The notes under the pieces are model-generated. The model made no database searches, was not told the origin of the DNA, and was given only the letters and a program-made list of their open reading frames with translations. A program made the position numbers and the translations under genes. Below, piece after piece: positions 17,686-25,999 of a stretch of DNA of 64,000 bases (positions are counted from its first letter, which is position 1; every line of letters begins with the position of its first letter). Location: assembly GCF_014646295.1 (NCBI RefSeq), contig NZ_BMNE01000002.1, positions 619,399-683,398 on the forward strand. The letters run 5' to 3'. The DNA is from Nocardia rhizosphaerihabitans. Its GTDB lineage: Bacteria; Actinomycetota; Actinomycetes; Mycobacteriales; Mycobacteriaceae.

Positions 17686-18450
17686 TCAGAACGGCACTTC
17701 GGTGCTCAGCAACCCGGAACCGCTGGCCCGGCCGGCCAGGATGCGGCAGAACTCGATCGCGTCGAGTTCGATCGCGGGCGCGTCACCGCTGGTCCACGTG
17801 CCGCCCGCGGGGCCGTGCAGTGTCAGGCGGTACGGCTTGCCGTGGCGCTGTGCCCATTCGCGGACCGCATCGTCGACGATGCGCCCGTCGTGCTCGGCGG
17901 TGAGTTCCAGTGGGCGCCCGGTCGCCCGGCTCAGGTCGATCCGGTGCATCCACGGGTCGCGGGTGAGGATCACCTCGGTCAGGAATCCGACCGTCCACCG
18001 CTCGTCGACGCCGTTCACCCGCTCGCAGCCCGGCATCGTCAGCTTGCGCAGAAACGCGGGCACCCTGCGCCGGGCTGCCGCGGCGCGGGGACCGAGGCGC
18101 GCGATCAGGGCGCGCAACTCGTCCGGCGGGTGGGCGCCGTAGCGGTCGACTTGATAGGCGGTCAGCACATCGATGCGCCGCTCCTCGCCGCCGGACCAGC
18201 GGTCGGCGGCCCGTTGCTGCCGGATCATCTCGGTGATCGACGCCGTCATCGCCGCCATGCCGACGACGTGCGAGATCATCTGGTGCACAGTCCACTTCGG
18301 GCAATCGGTCGGCCGGTTCCAGTCTGCCGGGGCGAGTGCGGCGACGGCACTGCCGATGCGTTCGTATTCGGTCGCGGCCAAAGTCATCGACTCGGGACGC
18401 GGGATAGCGCTACGCCGCGGCTCGGTCGGCGCCGGGGTCGTCGTGGTCAT
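17686..18450 (-). CDS. Maleylpyruvate-isomerase-family mycothiol-dependent protein
   Basis: ATG 18450 has GAGGGA 7 bases upstream. It lies 40 bp inside the end of the TetR gene, so the two genes overlap and are probably coupled. The N-terminal half is a DinB-like four-helix bundle with WTVHQMISHVVG, where the His is a likely metal ligand as in mycothiol-dependent maleylpyruvate isomerase. A second His lies in LTRDPWMHRIDL. The family includes mycothiol S-transferases with varied substrates, so isomerase activity should not be assumed. The 254-residue length is normal. Confidence 0.82.
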   Translation of the reverse strand: MTTTTPAPTEPRRSAIPRPESMTLAATEYERIGSAVAALAPADWNRPTDCPKWTVHQMISHVVGMAAMTASITEMIRQQRAADRWSGGEERRIDVLTAYQVDRYGAHPPDELRALIARLGPRAAAARRRVPAFLRKLTMPGCERVNGVDERWTVGFLTEVILTRDPWMHRIDLSRATGRPLELTAEHDGRIVDDAVREWAQRHGKPYRLTLHGPAGGTWTSGDAPAIELDAIEFCRILAGRASGSGLLSTEVPF

Positions 18451-19060
18451 GGGGGTCCCTCGGTTCCGGGGGCAGGCCGACGCTGTCGGCCCACATGGTC
18501 ATCGCGCGTTCGATCAGCCTGCGCCTGCTGTCGCCGGTCGGATCGTTGGCGAGTTGCTGGTCGATGAGGCCGCCGATCAGGCTGAACCAGATCTCGATGT
18601 CACCCCGATCGGTGACACCTGCCTCGGCGAACATGGTGACGGCGTCGCGCACCACCCGCTTCGATGGCGCGAACGCCGCGGGCGACGGCTCGAATCCGGG
18701 CACTGTGCGCTGATTCATCAGCTGGTAGCGGGCCAGATCCGCCACGGCGAAGTCGAAGAAGCCGTAGGCCAGCGCCAGCAGCCTGGCGCGTGGCGCGGTG
18801 GGCAGGGTGGCGGCGACGCGCGCCGCGTGCTCCTCGTACTCCGCCCACGCCTGCTCGAACATCGCGTCGTAGATAGCGTGCTTGGCCGCGAAATGTGTGT
18901 AGAGCGAGGGCGCGCGCATGCCGACCCTGGCGGCGACATCGCGCAGGGTGATCTGTGCCAGGCCGTTCTCCCTGGCGAGTTCCCACGCGACCTGCAGAAT
19001 CTCCCGCCGTGTTGCCTCACGGCGTTCGGCTTGCCTATCGCGAGTAGTTTCGCCTAACAC
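18410..19060 (-). CDS. TetR-family transcriptional regulator
   Basis: The HTH is at about residues 15-60 of the product (ITLRDVAARVGMRAPSLYTHFAAK). The C-terminal region is a TetR_C-type ligand domain (LALAYGFFDFAVADLARYQLM). I place the start at GTG 19060 (MLGETTRDRQAERR). The frame is open further upstream, but that part overlaps a CRP-like site and has no protein character. No ribosome binding site is seen, so leaderless translation is possible. The gene overlaps the mycothiol-dependent protein gene by 41 bp and is its probable regulator. Confidence 0.83.
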   Translation of the reverse strand: MLGETTRDRQAERREATRREILQVAWELARENGLAQITLRDVAARVGMRAPSLYTHFAAKHAIYDAMFEQAWAEYEEHAARVAATLPTAPRARLLALAYGFFDFAVADLARYQLMNQRTVPGFEPSPAAFAPSKRVVRDAVTMFAEAGVTDRGDIEIWFSLIGGLIDQQLANDPTGDSRRRLIERAMTMWADSVGLPPEPRDPHDHDDPGADRAAA

Positions 19061-19085
19061 AGTTAGAATTGTGACGCAGATCACT
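19054..19085. promoter_or_regulatory. CRP-like site and inverted repeat at the TetR start
   Basis: TGTGACGCAGATCACT (19070-19085) fits the CRP/GlxR consensus TGTGA-N6-TCACA at nine of ten defined positions. Next to it CTAACACAGTTAG (19054-19066) is a 5-bp inverted repeat with a 3-base spacer that overlaps the GTG start codon and could be the TetR operator. Confidence 0.45.
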
Positions 19086-19221
19086 GTGCGAGTCAAGGGT
19101 TTGCCGCTGGTCGCGAGAGATGGCGGAGTTGCGTCAACAGGGCGCCAGGTGGATTCTGGGCGGGCAGGATCGACGCTAGACAACTTTTGGCTAACCAGCA
19201 CGGCGAGCGAAGGGGCCCGCA

Positions 19222-19551
19222 GTGGACGTCACCGAACCGGCTATCCACCTAGTCGGCATGAGTCCGGTAATCCCGGCTGTCACAGGATATTTCGCCCGCG
19301 AAGGGGTCGGACGTGCGATGTGGCGGTCGCCGTACGCCCCGCTGCTCGGCAGGCTTGTCGCCGCGATCGTCTGGGGTTGCGGCGGATTGGCGTCGCTGAC
19401 AGCCCTCGGCATCCCCGCAGCGATCATCGTTCCCATCGCGGCGACGGTCGCGACCGTGGTGGGGCTGACCCTGGCAATCATCTTCGCGGGCGGCCTGATT
19501 CGGCCCGCACCCGTCGCCGGTTCCAGGGCCGGTGTGCCGGTCGGCGGCTGA
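19222..19551 (+). CDS. Short membrane protein, paralogue of the C-terminal half of the channel-like protein
   Basis: GTG 19222 follows AAGGGG. The 109-residue product has two hydrophobic helices. From SPYAPLLGRLVAAIVWGCGG to IIFAGGLIRP it aligns with residues from LSYGPMLGRIAAVFIWGIGI to VGLGGGLVRP of the protein at 14979-15854. It thus represents one conserved TM-helix repeat without the N-terminal half or the proline-rich tail. It may be a small independent channel-like subunit or a shortened duplicate. No frameshift or upstream remnant of the missing half is seen. Confidence 0.65.
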   Translation: MDVTEPAIHLVGMSPVIPAVTGYFAREGVGRAMWRSPYAPLLGRLVAAIVWGCGGLASLTALGIPAAIIVPIAATVATVVGLTLAIIFAGGLIRPAPVAGSRAGVPVGG

Positions 19552-19566
19552 GCCGACCGGCACACC
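19531..19566. terminator. Terminator between convergent genes
   Basis: GGTGTGCCGGTCGGC (19531-19545) and its exact complement at 19552-19566 form a 15-bp stem with a 6-base loop. The stem overlaps the stop codon of the upstream plus-strand gene and also serves gcdH. Confidence 0.8.
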
Positions 19567-19571
19567 TCGAA

Positions 19572-20753
19572 CTACCGGAACGCGTTGGCGTCGGTGAGCG
19601 CCTTGCCCAGCACCAGCTGATGCACCTCGGCGGTGCCCTCGTAGGTGAGCACCGACTCCAGGTTGTTCGCGTGCCGCAGCACCGGGTAGTCGAGGGTGAT
19701 CCCGTTGGCGCCGAGGATGGTTCGGCATTCGCGGGCGATGGCGATGGCCTCGCGGGTGCTGTTCAGCTTGCCCGCGCTGATCTGCTCGCCGGTGATCTCG
19801 TGCCGATCCTTCAACCGGCCAAGGTGTAGCGCCAGCAACTGGCCCTTGCCGAGTTCCAGCGCCATATCGGCGAGCTTGGCCTGGGTGAGCTGGTAGGCGG
19901 CCAGCGGCTTGTCGAACACCTCGCGGGTGCGGGCGTAGTCGATCGCGGCGGCCAGGCAGTCACGCGCGGCGCCGAGCGCGCCGAAAATGATGCCGAAACG
20001 GGCCTCGCTCAGACAGGCCAGCGGTGAGCTCAGGCCGCCCGACCCGGGCAGCACGGCGTCGGCGGGCAGCCGCACGTCGTCGAAATCCAATGCGGCCGTG
20101 AGGGATGCGCGCAGCGAGAGCTTGCGGTGGATCTCCCTGGTGGTGAAACCGGGCGTACCAGCGGGCACCAGGAAACCGCGCACCCGCGGCTTGTCCTGGC
20201 CGGGCTCCTCGGCATAGGCCCAGACGACGGCGATATCGGCGACCGAGCCGTTGGTGATCCACATCTTGGACCCGTTGAGCACCCAGTCGCTGCCGTCGCG
20301 CTTGGCCCTGGTGCGCATCCCGCCGGGGTTGGAGCCGAAATCGGGTTCGGTGAGACCGAAGCAGCCGATCACCTCACCGGCCGCCATCGCGGGCAGGTAC
20401 TGCTGCTTCTGCTCCTCGGAGCCGAAGAAATGGATCGCCGACATCGCCAGCGAGCCCTGCACCGACACCATGCTGCGCACGCCGGAGTCGACGGCCTCGA
20501 GTTCCTGGCAGGCCAGCCCGTAGGCGGTGGCCGACGATCCGGCGCAGCCGTAGCCCTCCAGGTGCATGCCGAGCAGGCCGAGCTTGCCGAGTTCGGGGGC
20601 GATCTCCCTGGCCGGGAAGGTGCCGTCGGAGAACCAGTCGGCGATGTGCGGGCGCAGCCTGCGCTCGCCGAATCGGGCCACGGTGTCGCGGATTTCGCGC
20701 TCCTCCTGCGACAGCAACGGATCGATCGCGAACAACTCTTCGACAGTCACCAT
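19572..20753 (-). CDS. gcdH: Acyl-CoA dehydrogenase, probable glutaryl-CoA dehydrogenase
   Basis: The 393-residue flavoenzyme has the acyl-CoA dehydrogenase blocks: CFGLTEPDFGSNPGGM and WITNGSVADIAVVWA around FAD, and the catalytic base Glu372 in TYEGTAEVHQL. The early segment (GCAGSSATAYGLACQELEAVD, then GVRSMVSVQGSL) is typical of glutaryl-CoA dehydrogenases, which oxidise and decarboxylate glutaryl-CoA to crotonyl-CoA in lysine and tryptophan breakdown. Substrate assignment rests on these family-level features. It is divergent from metB. Confidence 0.85.
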   Translation of the reverse strand: MVTVEELFAIDPLLSQEEREIRDTVARFGERRLRPHIADWFSDGTFPAREIAPELGKLGLLGMHLEGYGCAGSSATAYGLACQELEAVDSGVRSMVSVQGSLAMSAIHFFGSEEQKQQYLPAMAAGEVIGCFGLTEPDFGSNPGGMRTRAKRDGSDWVLNGSKMWITNGSVADIAVVWAYAEEPGQDKPRVRGFLVPAGTPGFTTREIHRKLSLRASLTAALDFDDVRLPADAVLPGSGGLSSPLACLSEARFGIIFGALGAARDCLAAAIDYARTREVFDKPLAAYQLTQAKLADMALELGKGQLLALHLGRLKDRHEITGEQISAGKLNSTREAIAIARECRTILGANGITLDYPVLRHANNLESVLTYEGTAEVHQLVLGKALTDANAFR

Positions 20754-20852
20754 GTCGTCAGCCTAACGCTGCCGTCCACGGCGAATCCGGCACTTCGTGC
20801 ACGGCCAATACCCCAGCGCTTCGACCCGAATCCGGTCTACTAGCCTGAGCTC

Positions 20853-21995
20853 ATGAGTGAGCTGGGATTCTCGACCAGGGCCATCCACGCCGGATATGAA
20901 CCCGATCCTCAGACCGGTGCGGTCAATGTGCCCATCTACGCGAGCTCCACCTTCGCCCAGGACGGCGTCGGCGGCATGCGCGGCGGCTACGAATACGCGC
21001 GCACCGGCAACCCGACCCGCACGGCACTGGAAGCCAACCTCGCCGCCCTCGAATCGGGCAGCTTCGCGCGGGCCTTCGCCTCCGGCATGGCGGCCACCGA
21101 CTGCGCGCTGCGCGCCACCCTGCGCCCCGGCGACCACATCGTCATCCCCGACGACGCCTACGGCGGCACCTTCCGGCTCATCGACAAGGTCTTCAGCCAG
21201 TGGGGGATCGAGCACTCGCCCGCCCATATCGCGAACCTCGACGAGGTCCGCGCGGCCATCCGCCCCAACACCAAGCTGGTCTGGATCGAGACCCCGACCA
21301 ACCCGCTGCTGAGCATCGGTGACATCCCCGGGCTGGCCGACATCGCGCACGCGGCCGACGCCAAGCTGGTCGTCGACAACACCTTCGCCACCCCCTACCT
21401 GCAGCAGCCGCTGCTGCTCGGCGCCGACATCGTCGTGCACTCGACCACCAAGTACCTGGGCGGTCATTCCGATGTCGTCGGCGGCGCGCTGATCACCAAC
21501 AGCAAGGAACTCGACACCGCGTTCGCGTTCCTGCAGAACGGCGCGGGCGCTGTCCCTGGCCCGTTCGACGCCTTCCTCACCCTGCGCGGCATCAAGACGC
21601 TGGCCGTGCGGATGGAGAAGCACTGCGACAACGCCGAGGTGATCGCGGAGTTCCTCACCAACCACCCGGCCATCTCGCAGGTCATCTACCCTGGCCTGCC
21701 CACCCATCCCGGGTACGAGATCGCGCAGAAGCAGATGCGCCGCAGCGGCGGCATGATCTCGGTGCGCCTGGCCGGTGGCCGGGAGGCGGCGCTGAAGTTC
21801 TGCTCGCGCACCCGGATCTTCACCCTGGCCGAGTCGCTGGGCGGGATCGAGTCGCTGATCGAGCACCCGGGCGCGATGACCCACGCCAGCACCGAGGGCT
21901 CGGCGCTGGAGGTCCCCGCCGACCTGGTCCGGCTCTCGGTCGGCATCGAAGACATCAGCGATCTCCTCGCCGATGTCGAGCAGGCGCTGAGCTGA
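20853..21995 (+). CDS. metB: Cystathionine gamma-synthase
   Basis: This 380-residue Cys/Met-metabolism PLP enzyme makes cystathionine from an O-acylhomoserine and cysteine. The PLP lysine is Lys200 in HSTTKYLGGHSDVVGG. Other family blocks are YARTGNPTR, FASGMAATDCAL and PGPFDAFLTLRG. SLGGIESLIEHPGAMTH near the end is shared by gamma-synthases and gamma-lyases. It matches M. tuberculosis MetB (Rv1079) along its whole length and keeps the same neighbours downstream. It ends at a strong terminator facing greA. Confidence 0.93.
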   Translation: MSELGFSTRAIHAGYEPDPQTGAVNVPIYASSTFAQDGVGGMRGGYEYARTGNPTRTALEANLAALESGSFARAFASGMAATDCALRATLRPGDHIVIPDDAYGGTFRLIDKVFSQWGIEHSPAHIANLDEVRAAIRPNTKLVWIETPTNPLLSIGDIPGLADIAHAADAKLVVDNTFATPYLQQPLLLGADIVVHSTTKYLGGHSDVVGGALITNSKELDTAFAFLQNGAGAVPGPFDAFLTLRGIKTLAVRMEKHCDNAEVIAEFLTNHPAISQVIYPGLPTHPGYEIAQKQMRRSGGMISVRLAGGREAALKFCSRTRIFTLAESLGGIESLIEHPGAMTHASTEGSALEVPADLVRLSVGIEDISDLLADVEQALS

Positions 21996-22014
21996 CGAGG
22001 ACCCACAGATGACG

Positions 22015-22049
22015 AAGCGGCCGCATCCGATGTTCGGGTGCGGCCGCTT
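22015..22049. terminator. Terminator between convergent metB and greA
   Basis: AAGCGGCCGCATCCGA (22015-22030) pairs with 22034-22049 along 16 bp with one wobble and a 3-base loop. Confidence 0.85.
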
Positions 22050-22089
22050 GCGTTCGGGTTCAGATTATGTGGGCTCGGCGAGGCTGTGC

Positions 22090-22581
22090 TCAGCCGTGGT
22101 ACGGCTCCGCGCTGACCAGGGTCACCTTCATGGTGTTGCCGTTGGGCAGCGTGTACTCGCGGGTCTCGCCCACCTTGGCGTCGATCAGCGCGCCGCCGAG
22201 TGGGGAGTTCGGCGAGTAGGTCTCGAGGTTGGTGGCGCCGAGGCCCTCTTCGCGGGTCGCGATGAGGAAGGTCTCGGTGTCGTCGGAGTCGCCGTCGTAG
22301 TAGACGGTGACGACCGAGCCCGGGAGCGCCACACCGGACTTGGTGGGGGCGACGCCGACCTTCGCGTTGTTCAGCAGCTCCTGCAGCTGGCGGATGCGCG
22401 CCTCCTGCTGGCCCTGCTCCTCGCGCGCGGCGTGGTAGCCGCCGTTCTCCTTGAGATCGCCCTCTTCACGGCGCTCGTTGATCTCGGCGGCAATGACCGG
22501 ACGGTTGGCAATGAGCGAGTCCAGCTCGCCCTTGAGCCTGTCGTGCGACTCCTGGGTAAGCCAGGTCACATTCTCGGTCAT
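22090..22581 (-). CDS. greA: Transcription elongation factor GreA
   Basis: GreA enters the secondary channel of RNA polymerase and stimulates cleavage of backtracked RNA. The product has the N-terminal coiled coil with the acidic tip ([19 protein letters not shown]) and the FKBP-like C-terminal domain ([18 protein letters not shown]). ATG 22581 is chosen because GGGAG lies 7-9 bases before it and M. tuberculosis GreA (Rv1080c) starts at the same point; GTG 22590 is an alternative. The 163-residue length is normal. The gene has a long leader with two hairpins. Confidence 0.95.
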   Translation of the reverse strand: MTENVTWLTQESHDRLKGELDSLIANRPVIAAEINERREEGDLKENGGYHAAREEQGQQEARIRQLQELLNNAKVGVAPTKSGVALPGSVVTVYYDGDSDDTETFLIATREEGLGATNLETYSPNSPLGGALIDAKVGETREYTLPNGNTMKVTLVSAEPYHG

Positions 22582-22640
22582 CTCGATCACTCCCTAGTAG
22601 TTGTTCCCGGCGCACCGGGATTCCCTGAAACCAGCGCGGT

Positions 22641-22658
22641 GCCCTCCCGCAGGAGGGC
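22641..22658 (-). promoter_or_regulatory. Hairpin in the greA leader
   Basis: GCCCTCC and GGAGGGC (22641-22647 and 22652-22658) pair perfectly with a 4-base loop, 60 bp before the greA start. Confidence 0.4.
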
Positions 22659-22740
22659 ATGCACCAGCCCGACGGCTGGAGCGATCCTGGGGGGTGAACC
22701 CATAACCCGCTAACAGCACCGCTGGCCGCCAATGCAGCAA

Positions 22741-22767
22741 ACACGGCTCCGAGCCCCGGAACCGTGT
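22741..22767 (-). terminator. Hairpin between the DUF4307 gene and greA
   Basis: On the minus strand an 11-bp stem (ACACGGTTCCG with CGGAGCCGTGT, one wobble) is followed by TTT. It lies 56 bp after the DUF4307 stop and may be its terminator or part of the greA leader. Confidence 0.5.
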
Positions 22768-22822
22768 ATCAGGCCATTTTAGCATGTCTCATAAATATGC
22801 AGGTCAGGCTAGGCGGAGGGCG

Positions 22823-23281
22823 TTATTCCACGCGCAGATAGCCCGGTACCTGCTCGGTGCAGCCGTAGATATCGCCCGCCGACGCGCGCGCCGAGGACTT
22901 GACCGTCGTGGTCACCTGGACGCTGGTCGAGTCCGATCCGGGGACCAGAACCTCGCGCCTGCCGACCTCGGCGCCGTCGCGGTCCATCGCCCGGACGAAG
23001 CAGACGACGGCCTGCTGGGGTGAGTCTCTGGTCACCTTCATCCGCACCGTGAGCGTCGAGTCGTCGTCGACCACGTAGCCGAGCTGCTCGGTCTCGATCG
23101 CCTTCGGACCGTACTTCTGGAACCCGAGATAGGCGACGGCGAGGCCTGCGACCAGCACGCCGACGCCGAGCGCGACCAGGAGCCACAGCCGACGCACCGG
23201 AGGTTTCCGGCCGTATCGATCGGCGTGTCGCGCAGCTGCGGCGGCCGAGGTCGCCGCGGAGTCCGGTGCGGGCTCGGTCAT
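22823..23281 (-). CDS. DUF4307 membrane protein (Rv1081c homologue)
   Basis: The ORF from ATG 23281 ([12 protein letters not shown]) gives 152 residues; GGGAG lies upstream. A short cytoplasmic N-terminus, one transmembrane helix (about 32-54) and a beta-rich outer domain ([21 protein letters not shown], then [14 protein letters not shown]) make the DUF4307 layout. Its function is unknown. Its place between greA and mca, divergent from mca, is the same as for Rv1081c in M. tuberculosis. Confidence 0.87.
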   Translation of the reverse strand: MTEPAPDSAATSAAAAARHADRYGRKPPVRRLWLLVALGVGVLVAGLAVAYLGFQKYGPKAIETEQLGYVVDDDSTLTVRMKVTRDSPQQAVVCFVRAMDRDGAEVGRREVLVPGSDSTSVQVTTTVKSSARASAGDIYGCTEQVPGYLRVE

Positions 23282-23384
23282 CGGTTTCTCGCTCCCGGGG
23301 GTGGTCGGAACAAACGGGGGGTCGGATGGAACTATAGGGAACGAAGTTCTGACACCCGCGAGCGAGAGCGATGGTGAACGAGAC

Positions 23385-24263
23385 GTGAGTGGCCTTCGCC
23401 TCATGGCGGTGCACGCCCACCCCGACGACGAATCGAGCAAGGGCGCCGCGACCACGGCCAGGTACGCGGCCGAGGGCGTCGACGTCCTGGTCGTGACGTT
23501 GACCGGTGGTGAACGCGGCAGCATCCTCAACCCGGCCATGGACACCCCCGGTGTCCTCGACCGGATCGAGGAGGTCCGGCGCGAGGAGATGGCCGCGGCC
23601 GCCCACGCGCTCGGCGTGCGCCAGCACTGGCTCGGCTTCGTCGACTCCGGTCTGCCCGAGGGCGACCCGCTGCCGCCGCTGCCCGAGGGCTGCTTCGCGC
23701 TGGTGCCGCTGGAGGAGTCGACCGAGGCGCTGGTGCGGCTCGTGCGCGATTTCAAGCCGCACGTGATCACCACCTACGACGAGAACGGCGGCTACCCGCA
23801 CCCGGATCACATCCGGTGCCACGAGGTGTCGATGGCCGCGTACGAGACGGCGGGCGATCCGGACAAGTTCCCCGAGGCGGGCGCTCCGTGGACGCCGCTG
23901 AAGCTGTACTACGACCACGGCTTCAGCACGAAGCGACTGGAGACCTTCGCCGAGGAGTACGAGCGCCTCGGCCAACCGTTCCCGCTCCAGGAGTGGCTGG
24001 ATCGGATGCATCAGTTCAAGCGCGGGGCCACGTGGAGCCGGGTCACCACCCAGATCGAATGCTCGAAATACTTCCCCCAGCGTGACGACGCCCTGCGCGC
24101 GCACGCGACCCAGATCGATCCGAACGGGGCGTTCTTCGCGATCCCGTTGGAGATGCAGCAGCGGCTCTGGCCGACCGAGGAGTTCGAATTGGCCAAGACG
24201 AGGGTGAGCACCGCCATCCCGGAGACCGACCTGTTCGCCGGCATCGAGGACGCCGACCGGTGA
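23385..24263 (+). CDS. mca: Mycothiol S-conjugate amidase
   Basis: Mca hydrolyses mycothiol S-conjugates to a mercapturic acid and GlcN-inositol, a detoxification step. The zinc site motif is AHPDDES at residues 11-17, with the further ligand in [32 protein letters not shown] is the family block near the C-terminus that distinguishes Mca from the deacetylase MshB. The start is GTG 23385 ([12 protein letters not shown]), as in Rv1082; the open frame upstream is not conserved. The 292-residue length is normal. The next gene overlaps the stop codon. Confidence 0.93.
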   Translation: MSGLRLMAVHAHPDDESSKGAATTARYAAEGVDVLVVTLTGGERGSILNPAMDTPGVLDRIEEVRREEMAAAAHALGVRQHWLGFVDSGLPEGDPLPPLPEGCFALVPLEESTEALVRLVRDFKPHVITTYDENGGYPHPDHIRCHEVSMAAYETAGDPDKFPEAGAPWTPLKLYYDHGFSTKRLETFAEEYERLGQPFPLQEWLDRMHQFKRGATWSRVTTQIECSKYFPQRDDALRAHATQIDPNGAFFAIPLEMQQRLWPTEEFELAKTRVSTAIPETDLFAGIEDADR

Positions 24264-24523
24264 TGTTGGTCTACCTCGCTCAGAACACCCCCACCGGACC
24301 CGAGTTCGGCAAGGCGTCACCGCTCGGCCTGCTGGTCATCCTGATCCTGCTGGCAGGCACCGTGCTGCTCGTGCGCTCGATGAACAAGCACCTCAAGGGC
24401 CTGCCCGAGACCTTCGAGCCCGAGCACCCGGAACCGGACCAGAAGGCCGACGAGGGCACCGAACCAGGCGCCATCGAGCCGGAATCCGGCGACGGCACCC
24501 CGAAGGCCCCGAAACCCGACTAG
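24263..24523 (+). CDS. Small membrane protein (Rv1083 homologue)
   Basis: ATG 24263 overlaps the mca stop codon as TGATG, so the two genes are translationally coupled (GTG 24260 is also possible). The 86-residue product has one transmembrane helix (about 20-38, LLVILILLAGTVLLV) and a hydrophilic acidic tail rich in Glu, Pro and Asp. The segment GPEFGKASPLGLLV before the helix is shared with Rv1083. Function is unknown; conserved coupling suggests a role linked to Mca at the membrane. Confidence 0.85.
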   Translation: MLVYLAQNTPTGPEFGKASPLGLLVILILLAGTVLLVRSMNKHLKGLPETFEPEHPEPDQKADEGTEPGAIEPESGDGTPKAPKPD

Positions 24524-24726
24524 GGCAACCGGGCGATATCGGTCACCAGCTCGCCGACCAGATCCCTGGCGGCAGCCGCGTGCTCGGCCAGCTGCCGCGG
24601 CGCCCCGGCCGCACTCAGCTCGATCATCTTGTTCATCAACCCGAAGATGACGACGAGCCTGCGTAGTGCGGCCCGGCGCTCGGCCACGGAAAGCTCGGCA
24701 CTGTGGTTCGACTCTGTCCCCGTCAC
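24520..24726 (-). CDS. Hypothetical small protein
   Basis: A 68-residue frame from GTG 24726 ends inside the stop codon of the previous gene, on the opposite strand. The predicted protein is helical (ERRAALRRLVVIFGLMNKMIE, then HAAAARDLVGELVTDI), with normal composition. The coding direction and length are plausible, but there is no ribosome binding site and no family is recognised. Confidence 0.4.
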   Translation of the reverse strand: MTGTESNHSAELSVAERRAALRRLVVIFGLMNKMIELSAAGAPRQLAEHAAAARDLVGELVTDIARLP

Positions 24727-24862
24727 ATGAGAGTGATCGGCCCACCGCCCCACAACGTTTCGCGGAAACCTGTTGACGTGGGACTACTCGTCGGAGCTCA
24801 GCGTCGGTCCGGGTTCGGTTGATGCCGTTCAATCGGTCGGCAGTACGGCTACTGTTGGTCCG

Positions 24863-25498
24863 GTGAGTGAGGCATATGACTGGTCGTGGCTGCGCGCCGG
24901 TGTCTCCGAGATCGACATGGACACGTACCTAGCGATGCCCGAAGACCTCTCCAGAGTGATCGAGGTCAAAGATGGCCTACCGGTGCACTGTGAGTCGCTG
25001 TCGCCCAACCACATCGCCATCACCGATGCGATCAAGCAGTCCCTGCGCGAGGCCGTCAGGAAACGCGACCACGGGCAACCTTGCCTGAAGGCCAGCGGTG
25101 AGCTGGACATGCTGGTTTCCGAGGTTCCGTTCAACTTCCGCCGCCCGGACGCCATCGTGTATCGCTGCATCGACGATCCGCGGGACAAGTGGAAGACCAA
25201 ACCGACGGCGGCGGATACCCTCCTCGTCGTCGAAGTGGTTTCACCGGCGACGGTCACCGCCGATTGCGTGGACAAGCGAGCCGAGTACGCACGGCTCGGC
25301 ATCGAGCAGTACTGGATCGTCCGCATGGAAAACAATGACGGCCGCGTCAAGTCCATCGAGATACTGCGCCTGAACACCGCGGGCGTCTACGTCACCACCG
25401 AGACCAGATTCCGTTCCCACAGCCCGATCGCGGTGGCGATCACCGATCCACTCGACGTCGGCATCACCTGGGATGCCCTCGACGCAGACCTCGACTGA
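24863..25498 (+). CDS. Uma2-family (DUF820) PD-(D/E)xK nuclease-like protein
   Basis: GTG 24863 (MSEAYDWSWLRAG) is the likely start, giving 211 residues. The Uma2 signature is complete: PDAIVYR with the first acidic residue, LLVVEVVSPATVTAD with the Glu of the nuclease core, and DKRAEYARLGIEQYWIV with the Lys. Uma2 proteins resemble restriction-type endonucleases and are abundant in cyanobacteria and actinomycetes; their target is unknown. Here the gene is single, with no methyltransferase or antitoxin beside it. An upstream in-frame start at 24773 is possible but unsupported. Confidence 0.82.
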   Translation: MSEAYDWSWLRAGVSEIDMDTYLAMPEDLSRVIEVKDGLPVHCESLSPNHIAITDAIKQSLREAVRKRDHGQPCLKASGELDMLVSEVPFNFRRPDAIVYRCIDDPRDKWKTKPTAADTLLVVEVVSPATVTADCVDKRAEYARLGIEQYWIVRMENNDGRVKSIEILRLNTAGVYVTTETRFRSHSPIAVAITDPLDVGITWDALDADLD

Positions 25499-25526
25499 GA
25501 TATCCGGGATCGACTCCCGGCGCTGC

Positions 25527-25925
25527 TCACCAGTCGATGAGGTCGAGTTCGTGGAGGCGGCGGAAGACCATCATGGAGCCGGGGGCGACGTGGTCCATGG
25601 CGGCGTATTCGCTGACGGTGAAGTAGCGGAATTCGGCGATTTCGCCGGTGGCGTGGGGTTCGCCGGTGAAGTCGGCGAGGAAACAGGTCATGTGCAGGCC
25701 GGTGTTCTTACCGTGGCCGAAGGCTTCGGCCTCGAAGATGCCGAGTTCGGCGACGCCGGACAGGCCGACGCCGAGTTCTTCCTCGATCTCGCGATGTAGC
25801 GCCTCTAAGGGTGTTTCGCCCGGGTCGATCTTGCCGCCCGCCATGTAGAAGACTTCCTTGCCTTCCGGGCGTGTCTGGATCAGCCTGCGGTCGCGGACAT
25901 GGGCGAGGGCGGCGGTGCGGATCAT
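25527..25925 (-). CDS. NUDIX hydrolase
   Basis: The 132-residue protein has the NUDIX box from GKIDPGETPLEALHREIEEE through LGV, which fits Gx5Ex7REUxEExGU. Such enzymes hydrolyse nucleoside diphosphates linked to other groups; the substrate is not predictable. It lies 74 bp downstream of eutC on the same strand and could be transcribed with the eut genes, though its role there is unclear. Confidence 0.87.
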   Translation of the reverse strand: MIRTAALAHVRDRRLIQTRPEGKEVFYMAGGKIDPGETPLEALHREIEEELGVGLSGVAELGIFEAEAFGHGKNTGLHMTCFLADFTGEPHATGEIAEFRYFTVSEYAAMDHVAPGSMMVFRRLHELDLIDW

Positions 25926-25999
25926 GGCAACACTCTATGGAGCGATCGGCTCCGGTTCACATCGAACGGGCACCGCGTCGCCCTGGTGTCTGGGTCAGC

